Made by a program: the position numbers and the translations under genes. A stretch of 64,000 nt of DNA from Xenopus tropicalis (taxonomy: Eukaryota > Chordata > Amphibia > Anura > Pipidae): assembly GCF_000004195.4 (NCBI RefSeq), contig NC_030683.2, positions 71,147,764-71,211,763 on the forward strand, written 5' to 3'. This document shows positions 34,290 through 46,686 of this stretch, one piece after another. Every line of letters begins with the position of its first letter. The first letter of the stretch is position 1. The notes beneath the pieces were generated by a model that worked only from the letters and a program-made list of their open reading frames with translations, searched no databases and had not been told where the DNA came from.

Positions 34290-36696
34290 ACTGTGGTTAA
34301 CCAGTGTAGTTATCACCTCAAAACATTTTTTTCTCTGTGGCCACCATGGCAATTGTCAGGCAATTTCTGGCATTTTGGGACACTTTAATGTATTAAATGT
34401 CAAGAAGCACAGAATTACTGGTATATTAGCATTATATTTATAATTATTTAATGCATATTATTTGAATTTGTTTGTTGCCAAGTAAAGACATATTTAGTTA
34501 GTCAAACAAACAAATCAAATAAAAATAAAATAAACAAGAACAATTTGGGAAGTTTAACAATTTTGCCTCATGACATCTCAAATAAGTGCTTTTTATTTGG
34601 CAGTACCAGAAAAAATTTCAAAACATACTTATACTATGTTTTGCCTCAAATTAGTGCAGATGATAGTAAGTAAAAGATAGTACAATAACATCTCTATAAA
34701 TTTAAAGATAAAGAATGTTAGAAAAGAATTTTAGAAGGTATAATGTAATAGTATTTAATATAGACACAAAGTAAGAAATAATTGCATTCTTTTTTCCCGT
34801 GGTTGATAAGTGACTAAATACTTTAGCGCCATTGCAATGCTTGCCATTGCAAAGTGCTATCATAATATGATAATTATTAGAAGTGTTTTTTTTAATTGAA
34901 TTCATAGCCATTACAATTGCAACATATACAGTATATGCATAATATCAGTTCTTCATTCGTATTACATCCTAAAGAATCGGTTATTTGGAATTTATTTTCT
35001 TTGTGCTTGGTTAATGCATGCTTATATGGATCCTGGGAATTGAAGTTCACAATACTTAAAATGCTTATGTTCTCATAACCCTTACCAAAAATTCAATATG
35101 AAAGTTGTGTTACTTCTATATACGTCATGTATTAGAATAAAGGACAGTGAACAAACGTCTTCCCCTTGTCTTGATCTATAGGCTAAGAATATTATGACAG
35201 TGACCTCTTCAGCTCTCCACTCCCCTTCTGTCAAATTTAACAAGCAGCAGATTAATTAAGCATAAAAAAAGAACATTACTTACAACAACCCAATGTGGAG
35301 TAATATTATGAAATAAAAAATGTTTTCCTTTAATACATTGTGTCCATGAAATATCACAAAATCTGCCTGTGTTTTCTGAATAATATTCTATAGATCATCT
35401 TTATGGTATAAAGACAAACTCTGTGATGTTCTAATCATGGTGAGAACATTATGAAGATGAATGGATTGCATTTAATGAGAACAGATTACTACTGAAACTT
35501 GATGAACAATTTTCCAACCCACACAGTCTGCTAATATAGAAAGAATTTGCAAGTCTTTTTTAAGGCTTTTTTTTTCTTTCCAGATTTTCTAGAATAGCAA
35601 TAATGCTAGGTTGCAGTAAACATAATATGTATTTAATTCTTTGCTAGTAAACTTTAGGGGTAATTAATAAATATACAGTTGTATTACTTAAGGAACAGTC
35701 GGTGCTAGAAAAAATGATGATATTTAGGTACTTTAATTTAAATCTGCTCCTTTCACTCCTGCATAATTGATATCTTGCTGCTATTTACACCTTTGCTCCT
35801 CTTGTGAACCACACTCAGTGCACCTATTGATACAGGGGAAGTCTGGAGCTACCCCTACCCATTTGGCGCACTCAGTACGATCGAGTGCAGCACCAAGCAC
35901 TGATTTTAATCCAGTTTGCATTTAAATGCATGTGCAACTGCATCAGCCAGCATGGAGCATAAGAAGAAACTAGACAGCTTCTTATACTTACTGAATTTAA
36001 AAATGTGATTGATAATGATACTAGTCAATCTCCTCTATAGAGTGATTTAACCTACAGATACATGTTACTGCTTGTTTTCTTTTTTCTTTTGCTATGCTGT
36101 AATTATTCTGTATTGGTTGAAAAAGGTAATAATATATGGTACCAAAATATTTTTGTGCAGTTTTTCATACAGAAACACAATGTAACATACCCTTAGCTTT
36201 TACATTTCTTAGGTGCTACATGTAAGCTACATTTACTCAAACTATGTTGCTTTTGGAAGTATATATTTACGTATATAACATATAGTATGTCATGGTTTGT
36301 AACAAAGTTTCCCAGGGAAAAACTCTATATTTGCTTGGTATTCAAATTGTTATAGCATTCAGTTGTTTGAAACATCATCATTTTAAGTTATTCCCAGATC
36401 TATAATCTGACCTTTTTAGAAAATAAAATAATTCATATAGAGCATTTTTTTTCTTCCTTTTACCATTAACCTTTTGAAAAACAGCAGCAGAAAAACATAT
36501 TCAGTTACTAAGAGTTATAAGTTCATTGTCCAGCCACATCCAATTTCTTTTTACCAACTGACCAGAATATTCAACATGGGCAGGTATTTTAGGATATTGT
36601 GAGAATGTTAACCATAAAAATGAATTTAAAAGTCCTGTATATATTATTACCACTACTATTTATGTTATACTTCCCTAAATTATATATATAATATCT
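34290..36696. other. Unique sequence; candidate conserved noncoding block
   Basis: No gene or transposon seen. The part at about 35160-35540 holds a TGTCA core next to ttaattaa and repeated TAAT/ATTA cores in otherwise mixed-composition sequence, a texture like developmental enhancers. Speculative. Confidence 0.3.
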
Positions 36697-36697
36697 A

Positions 36698-36815
36698 CAG
36701 GTATAGGATCCTTTATACAGAAAGCTCCAAATTACGAGAAGGCTGTCTCCCATAGCCTCATTATCAGCAAATAATTCTAATATTTAAAAATAATTTCCTT
36801 GTTGTGTTATGTAAC
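36698..36815 (+). mobile_element. Left-end fragment of TA-flanked MITE
   Basis: caggtataggatcctttata after TA, then 'cagaaagctccaaattacga' and 'tctcccatagcctcatt'. The remainder is missing. Confidence 0.7.
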
Positions 36816-36819
36816 TCAC

Positions 36820-37811
36820 TTAACTAAAAGCACACAACAGGTATACTTAATCTGGCCCATGTGTAATGAGGGGCATATTTTTTTATTAATATAGGATTGG
36901 AAGGACATAGAAAGAAAAAAAATAAGTTTGATGGCAATTTATAATGCATTTCCCCCTTATTGGTCAGTATGTACAACATGCAGAGAAATAAAATAACTAA
37001 TTTGGCAGGATACTCATTTCACTTCTATGCTTAATAGTGCTTCTATGCTGTTTCTGGGTACTTCTGTTATTTAAGTAAAACTTGCTTTCCAGATTTATAG
37101 AAGTTGACTAAAATGACCGTCATCTGCAGAACAGGATTGTGATCTTCTGCTGTTTTGCTGGCAAAAGTGAAGAGTGACAGTTTCACTAGAAAACCGTTAA
37201 GCCTGCTGTCATTACATTTCTTAATCCCCAGTCGCTGCCAAGCAGAATTTTCTCCTCTGATACAGCTTGTCTGAGAAAATTATTTCGGGGTCTTTACAGA
37301 TCCTACACAGATTACATTTCTATATAATGTTCAAGTTGATCTCTTACAACCCAGCACACTGATAAATGATAAAAAATTATAGGAAATTGGCAACTTGCGT
37401 GCCTGAATGCATCATGAACATAGAAACTGTGATCAACAGTAAATTAGTTTATTTACAGTGCAATCAGAAAATGTAAAAGTGAAGATATACTATCTGCTGC
37501 AGAACAGACTGCTATGGGCAAGACATGAAAGAACTATATAACAGGAAGTCATTTAAGGAGGGCAATTTGCAAAAAAAACCCACAAAATTTACACAAATGC
37601 AAATTTTAATAAATCTGCCCAGATGTGTCCCAGATTACATAGTTTCCATGAGGTCTCATACTTTTCTAGTTTTGCAATACAATACCAAGAGGTTCTACTG
37701 TTTATATCCACCTTAGACCAGCGGGCTATGTGCTGACTTTGCCCTCATCCAACTAAAAAAGTCCAATGAATTTTTCAAGAAACTAAAATTCTAGGTTAAA
37801 AAATCAAAATA
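36820..37811. other. No gene seen; small palindromic fragment
   Basis: Unique-looking, with a small fragment at 37560-37621 that begins gggcaatttgc and ends taataaatctgccc, resembling GGGG-ended MITE termini. The 37080-37290 part is a possible conserved noncoding block. Confidence 0.35.
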
Positions 37812-38238
37812 TTAAAAGGCATGTCAACCCCAAAAATTATATTTTACATAATAAAAGAAAACATATTTCTAAGCAATTTTCCAATATGAAATAATTAAAA
37901 AATTGTAGCGCTTTAAAAGTTATTTGTAAATGTAATTGCTATTGAAAGCAGCATTTGCTGAACTCCTGGTTGTTACTTTTTAAACAATGTTGCAACTGTC
38001 AGGCTCCTCCAGCAATACAGGTCTGTCAGTCTGCTGCCTTGTGTTCCATTGTTTCAACAGTCAGAGCCACCAGGGCAGAGAATAGAAAAGGAAAGGCACT
38101 GCTTTTAATAGCAGTTATATATACAAATAACTCAAAAATCATTACAAGTTTATAATAAATGTATATTGCAAAGCTGCTTAAAATTTTGTTTTCTTTTATT
38201 AGGCAAATGATTATATTTTGTGTTGCCTTGTCCTTTAA
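37812..38238. mobile_element. T2/Kolobok-type MITE
   Basis: TTAA at both ends (37812-37815 and 38235-38238), with ends ttaaaaggcatgtcaacccc and gttgccttgtcctttaa. Interior 'tgaactcctggttgttac' and 'tctgtcagtctgctgcc' recur at 45568 onward. Confidence 0.85.
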
Positions 38239-38239
38239 A

Positions 38240-40145
38240 TTGATACTCCAGAAATGAAACCTTTTTTTTACATCTATCTATAACATTGTCTTTATTTCAA
38301 CTTTATAATTTTGCCATAAAAGTATTTACCCAATGCTTTTACATTGCCTGTCTGATCCCCAATGTTCCTCTATAAGGGAGCTGCCATATTTGTGCAGCAG
38401 GAGTCTGATAGCATTAGATGCTCTAACTGACAGACAGGTTGCCAAAATAGTCAGGTTTAGGAAGTTTAAGTAACAATTATTTACAAAATCAGCCCTATCA
38501 GCAAAAAATGATCAACATGACTTATAGGTAACTTTTTATGTAGAGTTATAAAAAAGTGGATGGGGTGCTGTTCTCTGTGCCTCCAGAACAAGGAAGGAAC
38601 CCCCTTAAACTAATTAGTTCTCCATACAAACCCGTCTCCTGACCTTGCTCACTAATCACTCTATCCACTCCACATCCTGCCACTATGGCTCTCACTTGTT
38701 AACCCCTTCCTTACCTTATTCTACCAACCAGCCCATTTTACCTACTGTTGTACTTACTTGCCAGTTCAAGCTCCTTCCCCCCACACTTCCAGTTGCAACT
38801 CTAGTCACTGTGTGTAACAAAAAATTTATTTATTGCAAATGGCCACCATCATTGGACTCATTCATGATTGAAAGAGCAGTTGGTTATGCAAAGTTTAAAT
38901 ATATGCAACTCATTAAAGTTAATTGCATCTATAGAGTCTCTTTTCACTGCTGTATGGTTGCACTCAATGCCACTTTGTCCATCCCACCATGTCAAGCACA
39001 GTGCACTTATTGATGCATAAAAACCCTAGTGGTTTTGCAGTGCTCCCACAGCAGGGGTTATGGATTGTTACAAGCAAAGTTGGTCAAAACAACCACAGCA
39101 GAGTAGGCAATCTGTAATGGATGGCAGTAACATGATCAGCAGGTACTGCAGCCCTAAGGGTTTCTATAAAGTTATGTTTAACAAATTAGAGTTAGGTAAT
39201 TGCTACATGGTAATTTTTTCCATATTACAATCCTAAACAAATAGGTACAACTATAAAAGAGTTAAGCATGCAATGTTGCCCACATTACTATATAACCTTA
39301 TTTGAACAGCAATGGGTGCAAAATATGGGGCACATGTTTATGTCATACCTGATCTATTTTGAAACACTGTTTTCTTATCAATGCTAAAAAACCTTGCATA
39401 TAATAGGTTTTACATGGAACGCCTGGGGGAGATATACAGCATGAAACATCCTGAGACTTGTTTTGCATCAAATATGATTTAAAAAGAACCTGAACAATAA
39501 AATCTAGGTCAGGTATGTCGCCCAATTAGCCCTTCAAGTAGAAAAAGTGGTCAGCATTGGGTTAAACCTATGAACTAAATGAGAAGCTAGTTTCCTTTTT
39601 GCAGCTACCTGATTATCCATAAGTTTAATTCCTTGCACAGTGCTATTTAGTAATTATGAAGCTGAGGGTGGAAAACCTGAGAGGAATATTTGCAGGCTTA
39701 CCTTTCCTGAACATTAATAATGCCTTTGTTGATTTTCATTGCATGATAAAGGCTTCTGCAGGCTTATCACTTTGTGGAGAATTATAACATCTTGTGTGTT
39801 AATTGCTATTGGCCTGTTTATTTTATGATTCTAGGCTTAAGTCGGAATAGCTACTGAAACTGCTGTAAATTATGGAACAAATATTGAACAGTGGTAAAGG
39901 TGTTTACATAGGGGAATGATTCCACTTTATTGCCTTTCCAGTTTGCCAAGCCAAAAGGGACTGGCCTATAAAGCTGGTACAAATACTTCAAGACTTCAGG
40001 CTCTTTTTTAATGATTTATGCATTGCTGTTTATGTATTAGATACAAAACCTTCAATTAAATGCTTTTATTGGATTTCATGTTGCACTTATTTGCAGAATG
40101 GAGGAACAGCGCATATTAAAAATAGATGTTCTGGACTGTGAACAA
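38240..40145. other. No gene seen
   Basis: Unique-looking sequence. A 122-codon frame (38645-39013) has no recognisable domain. The 39640-39850 part is a possible conserved noncoding block on texture. Confidence 0.4.
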
Positions 40146-40147
40146 CA

Positions 40148-40205
40148 CTATAATTATTATTACCTGTACAGTGCTAACATATTTCACAATGCGGTATTAT
40201 AAGCA
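40148..40205. repeat. Fragment of the 75-310 dispersed repeat family
   Basis: 'ttattattacctgtacagtg' followed by ctaacatatttcacaatgcgg resembles, with decay, the 'gcgctgtaca' region of that repeat family. Confidence 0.35.
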
Positions 40206-43200
40206 TATTGCCTATACAACATTGCAGGCCAAAGTTTTGTTGATAAATGCAAACCTTCTGTATCTCTACTAGAACTAAAACTTAAAATCACCAAGACTCA
40301 AACAAGTTAATGTTTGATTCCTTCCTCATTTAGACACTGGACTGCATGTAGCCTGCTTGTACTTATGCATGGCCCACCCAGGGAATGGTGGCTGCAAAAA
40401 GTTCATTATTTTTATGGACATAGTATGGACACACATATACAGTATATCCAGTGGATTGATGGACATGCAAGCTGCTTAACTAATATTGCAATCTGTGCTT
40501 CAACAGGGCTTACCCCCAACTAATCTCCTTAAAGGATTAATGTTTATGAAGAAAGCAGACCATTAAACACATCTATGTGTTATTTTCAGTGTACTCACAT
40601 CCTACTCTGCAGCTTCGCTTTGCTTCAAGAATAGCTTCAGACTCAAGAATTGTTACATGTATACATTATTTGATACAGTACCAATTATGGCCAACAGATT
40701 GTTTTTTTTAGTGTTTTATATCCCCCCTTCTGTTACAGTCTATGACTCATTCCAGCATAACCCTGTGTATCTTTTCCCTCTGAAACTGGCAGCCTCAACT
40801 CTCCACCAGGTGGCGCTGCAGCATTTGTAGCCTGCAGTGCAGCAGCCTCTAGTGGTGAGCTTAGTTACTGCAAGAGGTAAGCAAGTGAAGAAGGTAGGTA
40901 CCATGTAGAGTACAGCTGGGAGATGTATACAAGTCCAAAAATACAAAGAAAACAAAAACAGTTACAAATTGTCTATGCAATCTAAATATAAGGAAGCAAT
41001 AAAAAAAATCTACTCCACAAATACATACATTATAAGCTGAGCTGCACTCTAACAGGTATAATAAGCCCGATAACTATTATATAACTCATATTAAAGTCTT
41101 ATATGTACAGTTCGCACACTACATCCTAATTATATAATATACTTTCTTAAAATTCCTTTTGCAAAATCCCAGTCAATATTTTCCTATCATATGATTCAAG
41201 GACCAATAGCCCATATTTTTTATCAGTTTGAATCTAAAAAATTGATATTTGAATAACTAAAGATTTCCTTTTGCTATTTTTCTTTGTTACCTACTAACAG
41301 TTTCAGCTTTGCATCCAACTACCTACCTAATGTTATTTGTTAGCCAAAAACTACCATTCAGTCTGGCTGCAAATCAGAAATTATCAGATTTAATTTGGGG
41401 AATAATTAGCTGAAGAAAGCAGTTGATAAAAAAGGTTCAGATAAACAAGTACAAAGTATTTTACTGTATTAGCAAGTAGTAAATGAGTCGAAGAATAGAA
41501 AGAAATAGTGGGATAGGGCTGATAGAAAGATAGAGCAAAAGAAGAAGGACTTTTGTGATGCTTGTGTAGGCCCCTCAATACTTTCTACATTTGAATGTGG
41601 CTTATGTGCAACGAAAATGAGCAGGGAACAGGAGACAAAGCAAAAAAAAAAAAAACAGATTAGGAATTGTGGGGCAGAAGGAAGCTATAGAGATGCTACA
41701 AATGGATAGAGGTAACTATAAACATAAAATATTAGGCTTGGGCATTGCCTGCAAATGTGATAAATTGTGTGTCAGTACTTTAATGACACATCATGGTATA
41801 AGATTGCATGTAACAATCATATCCTTCAAACCCAGTGGTTACTACTTGGAAGTAGCTTTGTTGCAATATTATGATTTTGTATATCTGATATATTAAGAGA
41901 GTTTATTATCTTCAGTGCACTTGAATGCTGATTTTTTTCCTAGTGATTTTATTATGGTAGCACATTTCATCACGTCTGCGTTGGCCTTAACTCCTGTGTC
42001 CAAGAGATTAGCATCAGTCATAAGAAACTGAAATAGCAACCTTCATAGATTTGACACAGGGGCACAAGCATGCAAAAATTAAAGCAAGAAGAAGGATCTT
42101 GATACATTTTTTCCTTCTGTATGCTAATTACATGATTAGCAGTTAAATTACAGTTGGTCTTTTTTCTGTTTTATCTGCCAGAAAAACGTGGTTGTTTAAG
42201 ATAATGAGTTACAGTGTTAGGATGCAGAGATCAATTTTCTCCCTTAAGAACATGAAACTGAAGTGGTATCTTCCCAGAAACGAACTGACATTTAGATTTT
42301 TCTTTATCATCAATGGTCAACTTAGAACTGGAGTACATTCAGCTCTAACTGTCTAATCTCATCTCTGTCAATATCTACACTGGCTTCTCACAGTCTCCAG
42401 AGTTAAATTAAATATACCATAACTTTACTGAGGCTTTATCAAATATCCCTGCCTATATCTGTGTAAGGAGAAACTGACTGTAAGGTAGCCATATTTCATT
42501 TATTTTCCCTCATGGGATATTATTTACTATAACTGAAACTTTAGATACCTCTTTCTATAAATTGCTCTAGTTATTTTGTGAAATGCGATACAGAACTTTT
42601 ATTCATACTGTGGCATGGCAGTGTTTTTACTTTATCCAATCAGCCTTAGTTGAATTTTTTGATTTACAGGTTCTGTAGTCTTCTTTGTGGGTTGCCCACT
42701 CACTGCTGGGTCTCATAATTAAGTAAGATGTTATATAGCCAATTGCTACAAGGCTAGATAGACTTGGGTACAACCATTCCAAGGTTGACTAAGTAACCTT
42801 GACTGATCTCTGTACTTGTACTTACGTGTGATGTTAACAAAGGATTTTTATATAACATTTTGGATTGTGGTCTGAAGGCTCGATTATGAAGATATCTACA
42901 ATCTCAAACATAAAGCATGGCAAAACAACTGTTTTGTGAGACAAAGGAAAGTCATTTAGCCAATTAATTACACTTTGCTTTTACACTTTTATGCAAATTT
43001 AATATAGCGTTTGCAAACCCTAAAGCTGTATAGTGGTCACATCTGCCAGTGGAAGAAAGAAACAAACAAACACCAGTGCACCAGTATGGAATGTAACAAA
43101 ACTTCAGAAAAACTTAAAATACATTTGTTTTTTATTTATTGATCCTGCAATGATCAATATCACTGGGCTGAAAGGAATTTATGAAATACTGCCACATCTG

Positions 43201-43270
43201 CTTCTCACATGAGAATCATATAAACTCATTTAGAAGACTTGCTGCATTTAAAAAAGGCTCATTCATGTTT
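40206..43270. other. No gene seen; CTCF core inside
   Basis: Three kilobases of unique-looking DNA. The only specific signal is the CTCF consensus at 40803-40816. Confidence 0.45.
40803..40816 (+). promoter_or_regulatory. CTCF consensus core, perfect match
   Basis: CCACCAGGTGGCGC matches CCASYAGRKGGCRS at all 14 positions. Neighbouring sequence is locally GC-rich (gctgcagc, gcctgcagtgcagcag), unlike the AT-rich surroundings, and a weaker cctctagtggtgag lies 46 bases on. Binding is not shown by sequence. Confidence 0.5.
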
Positions 43271-43459
43271 AGACAATGTGCAGTGTGCAAAAGGCAATTG
43301 CAGATGCATTCACCATGGTTTTGTGTGCAGTATTCTTCCTTATTGCAGCTTTGAGAGGCAATGTGCCTCAAAATTTGCACACTGCTTCAATGCGAAACAA
43401 GAGTCTAGATCTAGGTAAAAGTCTAGATAAGAGTCACTTTCGACACTCCAAGCTCCAAA

Positions 43460-43800
43460 ATGATGTATGTAACCGCTTCTTTAGGTGCAGGTTTGTTTAT
43501 CTATTGACAGAGGTGGCATTGGCTCCACGGTTCCCTTGTGTCAATGAATGCATGAATGCACTTGCACAATACTGAAACAGGAGGCAAGCTATGTGGGAAT
43601 GCAACGAGTGGCTTTGCGCACAAGTACCTGCACTTGCAGCTGTAAAAAAAACAAAATGCCACCAGCGTCCGCCACGGAGGCTTGTCGGGTTTACGGAAGT
43701 GATGTCACGTGCATACTGTGGGTGACCTAACTTCCGTGATGCCAGTGCACGTTACATGATGTGCAGTGAGTGCGACCTCACACACACAATGTAGGGGCAT
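43460..43800. repeat. CpG-rich palindromic segment with ETS/CRE/E-box cluster
   Basis: CpG-rich compared with surroundings. ACGGAAGTGATGTCACGTGC (43693-43712) overlaps an ETS site, a CRE-like half and CACGTG; 'aacttccgtgatgcc' (43729-43743) is an inverted partial copy. It ends near gtaggggcatattta, similar to GGGG-ended MITE termini. Probably a decayed MITE; the limits are unsure. Confidence 0.35.
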
Positions 43801-43809
43801 ATTTAGGTC

Positions 43810-44230
43810 TGACCTAATTACACCCCTTCATGTTAGTAGGGTAGATTACACATTACTACAGAACAATCTGTGCTGAAATTAATTCAGAAACTAAATGAAC
43901 TAAACAGATGTTACACCAAATTTCAACATAAATATTAATTCAATGAAAAAATGTTGCTTGGTTGACATGGTAGCCGTGAATTGATAAACAGAATTTCCTT
44001 CCAGATCCCAACCAGTTCAGAACATTTCCAGGAAGCAGTGGTAGTTTATTATTTTCCAATTTCAAATGTGATTTCACACCTCTGGGAAAGTACACACCTA
44101 GAAGCATATTAGAAGCTAGTGGGTTTCATGTCGTGCATTTAATCAGGGCAAGTTCCTAGCATGCAGGACATGCAAAGGCAAGCAGTCGTGTCTGGCCATT
44201 ATCAAATACAAAAGTATAGTGAAATTACAA
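43810..44230. other. No gene seen
   Basis: Unique-looking sequence upstream of the reverse-transcriptase remnant. Confidence 0.4.
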
Positions 44231-44249
44231 TAAATGTGTCAGTCAAATG

Positions 44250-44841
44250 TCAAGAAGCAAACCATGGAGATAGAACAGTATGCAGTGCAATTTTGGGCTC
44301 TGGTCCTTAAGAAGGATATTAATGAGCTGGAGAGAGTGCAGAGACGTGCAACTAAACTGGTTAAGGGGATGGAAGATTTAAGCTATGAGGTTAGACTGTC
44401 GAGGTTGGGGTTGTTTCGTAAAAAAAAAGGCGATTGTGAGGGGACATGATTACTCTGTATAAGTACATTAGAGGGGATTATAGGCAGATAGGGCATGTTC
44501 TTTTTTCCCACAAACACCACCAACGCACCAGAGGCCACCCCTTTAGATTAGAGGAATGGAGCTTCCATTTAAAGCAGCGTAGGTGTTTTTTTTACGATGA
44601 GGGCAGTGAGGTTGTGGAATGCCCTTCCCAGTGATGTTGTGATGGCAGATTCTTAAAGATGGGCTTGGATGAGTTCTTGAACAAGCATAGTATCCAAGGC
44701 TATTGTGATACTAATATCTACAGTTAGTATTGATGTTTGTATATAGGGTTTATGTATGTGAGTGTATATATAGGTCAGTATAAGTTTGTGTGTGCTGGGT
44801 TTACTTGGAAGGGTTGAACTTGGTCTTTTTTCAACCCTATT
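44250..44841 (+). pseudogene. CR1/L2-type reverse transcriptase C-terminus and 3' tail
   Basis: The plus-strand frame at 44234-44449 reads KKDINELERVQRRATKLV then LSYEVRLSRLGLF; the next frame (44446-44634) reads MITLYKYIRGDYR and RTRGHPFRL. This is the well-known C-terminal region of non-LTR reverse transcriptase polyproteins of the CR1/L2 group. A frameshift lies at the A-run near 44420 and another near the T-run at 44585, after which 'vvECPSQ'-type sequence shifts to the expected WNALP motif in another frame. The tail at 44800-44841 (gggttgaacttggtc ... ttcaaccctat) is typical of the 3' end. It is a dead, 5'-truncated copy, cut at its 3' end by the MITE at 44842. Confidence 0.85.
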
Positions 44842-45377
44842 GGGCCGATTCACTAAAGTGCGATAACACTTATTGCATGCTTTTTTGCATTAAAAAGCAT
44901 GCGATAAATAAGTACCGATTCATCAAAGTCATTTTGTATGCGTTAAGACGCATATCACATGCGCAAAACAACGCACTATCCCATGCGTTATTTACCTTGC
45001 ATTGCGTTAATTCTCGCATAGATATAATACTAACACATGATTCACAAACACATATGAAGTGTTAAATGTGCTAAATATCGCATTAGTCACCTACTTACCC
45101 TTTTTTCAAGTCTGTTTTGGCCCTAGAGTGATGCATCCTCCAGTTTTCAGGGAAATGGTCATTTTCAGAATGGTAGTTTTCCGAAAGTAATGGTTACGTG
45201 CTTAACGGAAAAAAACACTCATTGCGAGTTAAATAACGCAAAGAACATTGCATCTTAATTATGACGCGTGTCCTTTTAGTGAATTGTGCGTTAAGTCGCA
45301 AAAAATAAGAAGCGATAAAATTTTTAACTCATGCTATAAATAGCGCTTGTTTTAACGTACTTTAGTGAATCAACCCC
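44842..45377. mobile_element. GATTCACTAAA-family MITE, full length
   Basis: Ends gggccgattcactaaagtgc and gtactttagtgaatcaacccc are inverted repeats. The interior shares 'aaatatcgcattagtc' and 'ccctagagtgatgcatcctc' with 30942 and 51892. It is inserted in the tail of the CR1/L2 remnant and so is younger. Confidence 0.8.
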
Positions 45378-45567
45378 TTTGTCTCTATGTAAGAATGTCT
45401 TTTGCCTGCTTATATTTTCCTGATGCAGAAATACTTTTCTCATTTTTGGTGCATTTCTACCAAAGTGCTCTGCAGCCAGGCAAAATACCTGACTTTATTA
45501 TTTCAGGTGCAAACGAATTGGATAAGCAAATGCCTGGGGCCTATTGCAAATACAAATTACAACACTC
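45378..45567. other. No gene seen
   Basis: Short unique spacer between two MITEs. Confidence 0.4.
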
Positions 45568-45832
45568 TTAAAGGACATCCAAAAAAGGTCAACCCAAAAA
45601 AATGTTTTTGCCTAATAAAAAAAAACAATTTTCCAGTATGGGCTTATTAAAACATTTTAGTGCTTTGTAAATGTAATTGCTATAGAAAGCAGCATTTGCT
45701 GAACTCCTGGTTTTTAAACAGTGTTGCTAATGGCATTCTCCTCCAGCAAGTCAGGTCTGTCAGTCTGATGCCTTGTTTCAAATGCCAGAGCCACCAGGAC
45801 AGAGAATAAAAAAGGACAGACAAACACTGCTT

Positions 45833-46395
45833 TTAAAGGAGAAGGAAAGGCTACACAAGAGTTAATCTCTAAGAGCAGGCTTACCATCTGTGGTCTCAAC
45901 GCTGCCCTTAAGTCTCCCCATATCCGGATCGTTTAGGTGCACTAAATCCAAAGCGCTGCAAAAACCACTGAGTTGTGTCAGGAACGCTCCCATGATGCAT
46001 CGCGCTTCTGAAGACTTCACGACTTCTAATCCAGGCAGCATATGCTCAGTCTGCAGAAGTCGTGGATGCGCTCAGGCAGGCGCGCTCTCCCTCTTCACCC
46101 TCTGAACCGGCCTCTAGGAGCGCGCACCATAAGCGCATGCGCAGAAAAGGACGCGCGCCTAGGCTGGGGGAAGGAAGGAAGCTTGCGCATGCGCAGTACA
46201 GACGCCGAAGGAACGGAAGAGGGTGAACAACTTCAAAGATGGCCGCGCCATTCTTTAGATAGAGCAAAAAGTTTAAAGTAAGATTTTATAAGTTTTTCTT
46301 AATATAATTGGCCCCAAAGTGTAGCGTTTTTGTTTATCAATACTAGCACTATGTAATGGTAGTATTTATAAATTTTGCCTTTCCATTTCCTTTAA
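45833..46395. mobile_element. T2/Kolobok-type MITE rich in CpG, with NRF1 and YY1 motifs
   Basis: TTAA at both ends (45833-45836 and 46392-46395); termini ttaaaggagaaggaaaggct and gcctttccatttcctttaa. The centre (45960-46255) is strongly CpG-rich, unlike flanking DNA, and contains two NRF1 palindromes and a YY1-like site. Open frames on both strands here reflect the high GC content. Confidence 0.85.
46133..46252. promoter_or_regulatory. NRF1 pair and YY1-like palindrome in a MITE
   Basis: GCGCATGCGCA at 46133-46143, TGCGCATGCGCA at 46184-46195, and AAGATGGCCGCGCCATT at 46236-46252. NRF1 and YY1 motifs together are typical of CpG promoters. No transcription start is shown by sequence. Confidence 0.4.
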
Positions 46396-46686
46396 CAAAA
46401 ATTTTATAAAAACCATTACCAATGTGTAAAGAACGAACATGTAAAGTTAATGTTTGCAAAAATGTGCACTATGGTAATTTTAAGTGCTCTTGACTAATAA
46501 ACGGAGCTACTACCTGCTATGGTTGGCAGATTATCCATCGCAGACAATATAAAACTGTAGGTCAGCAGCCCCACTAAGGTTCCTGTATATTGAGGCTTCA
46601 CAGGAGCTTCTGAGTCTGCAATTACATTTAAGAATTTAACATCCCTTTAAAAATCTGGACACTTACAAGGCTCTGTTATATACTAA

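Larger units (their letters stand above)
45568..46480. mobile_element. T2/Kolobok-type MITE, split by another T2 MITE
   Basis: Starts ttaaaggacatccaaaaaag and shares 'tttgctgaactcctgg' and 'gtcaggtctgtcagtctg' with 37812-38238. At the point matching 'cactgctttta' in that copy, a second T2 MITE intervenes (45833-46395); after it 'aaaaaccattaccaatgtg' resembles the remaining part. The right end is eroded, so the end coordinate is approximate. Confidence 0.65.

Noticed and set aside
46042..46281. Overlapping frames in a CpG-rich segment, considered as a CpG-island first exon
   Set aside because: The CpG-rich segment is bounded by T2 MITE ends with TTAA duplication, so it is transposon core.
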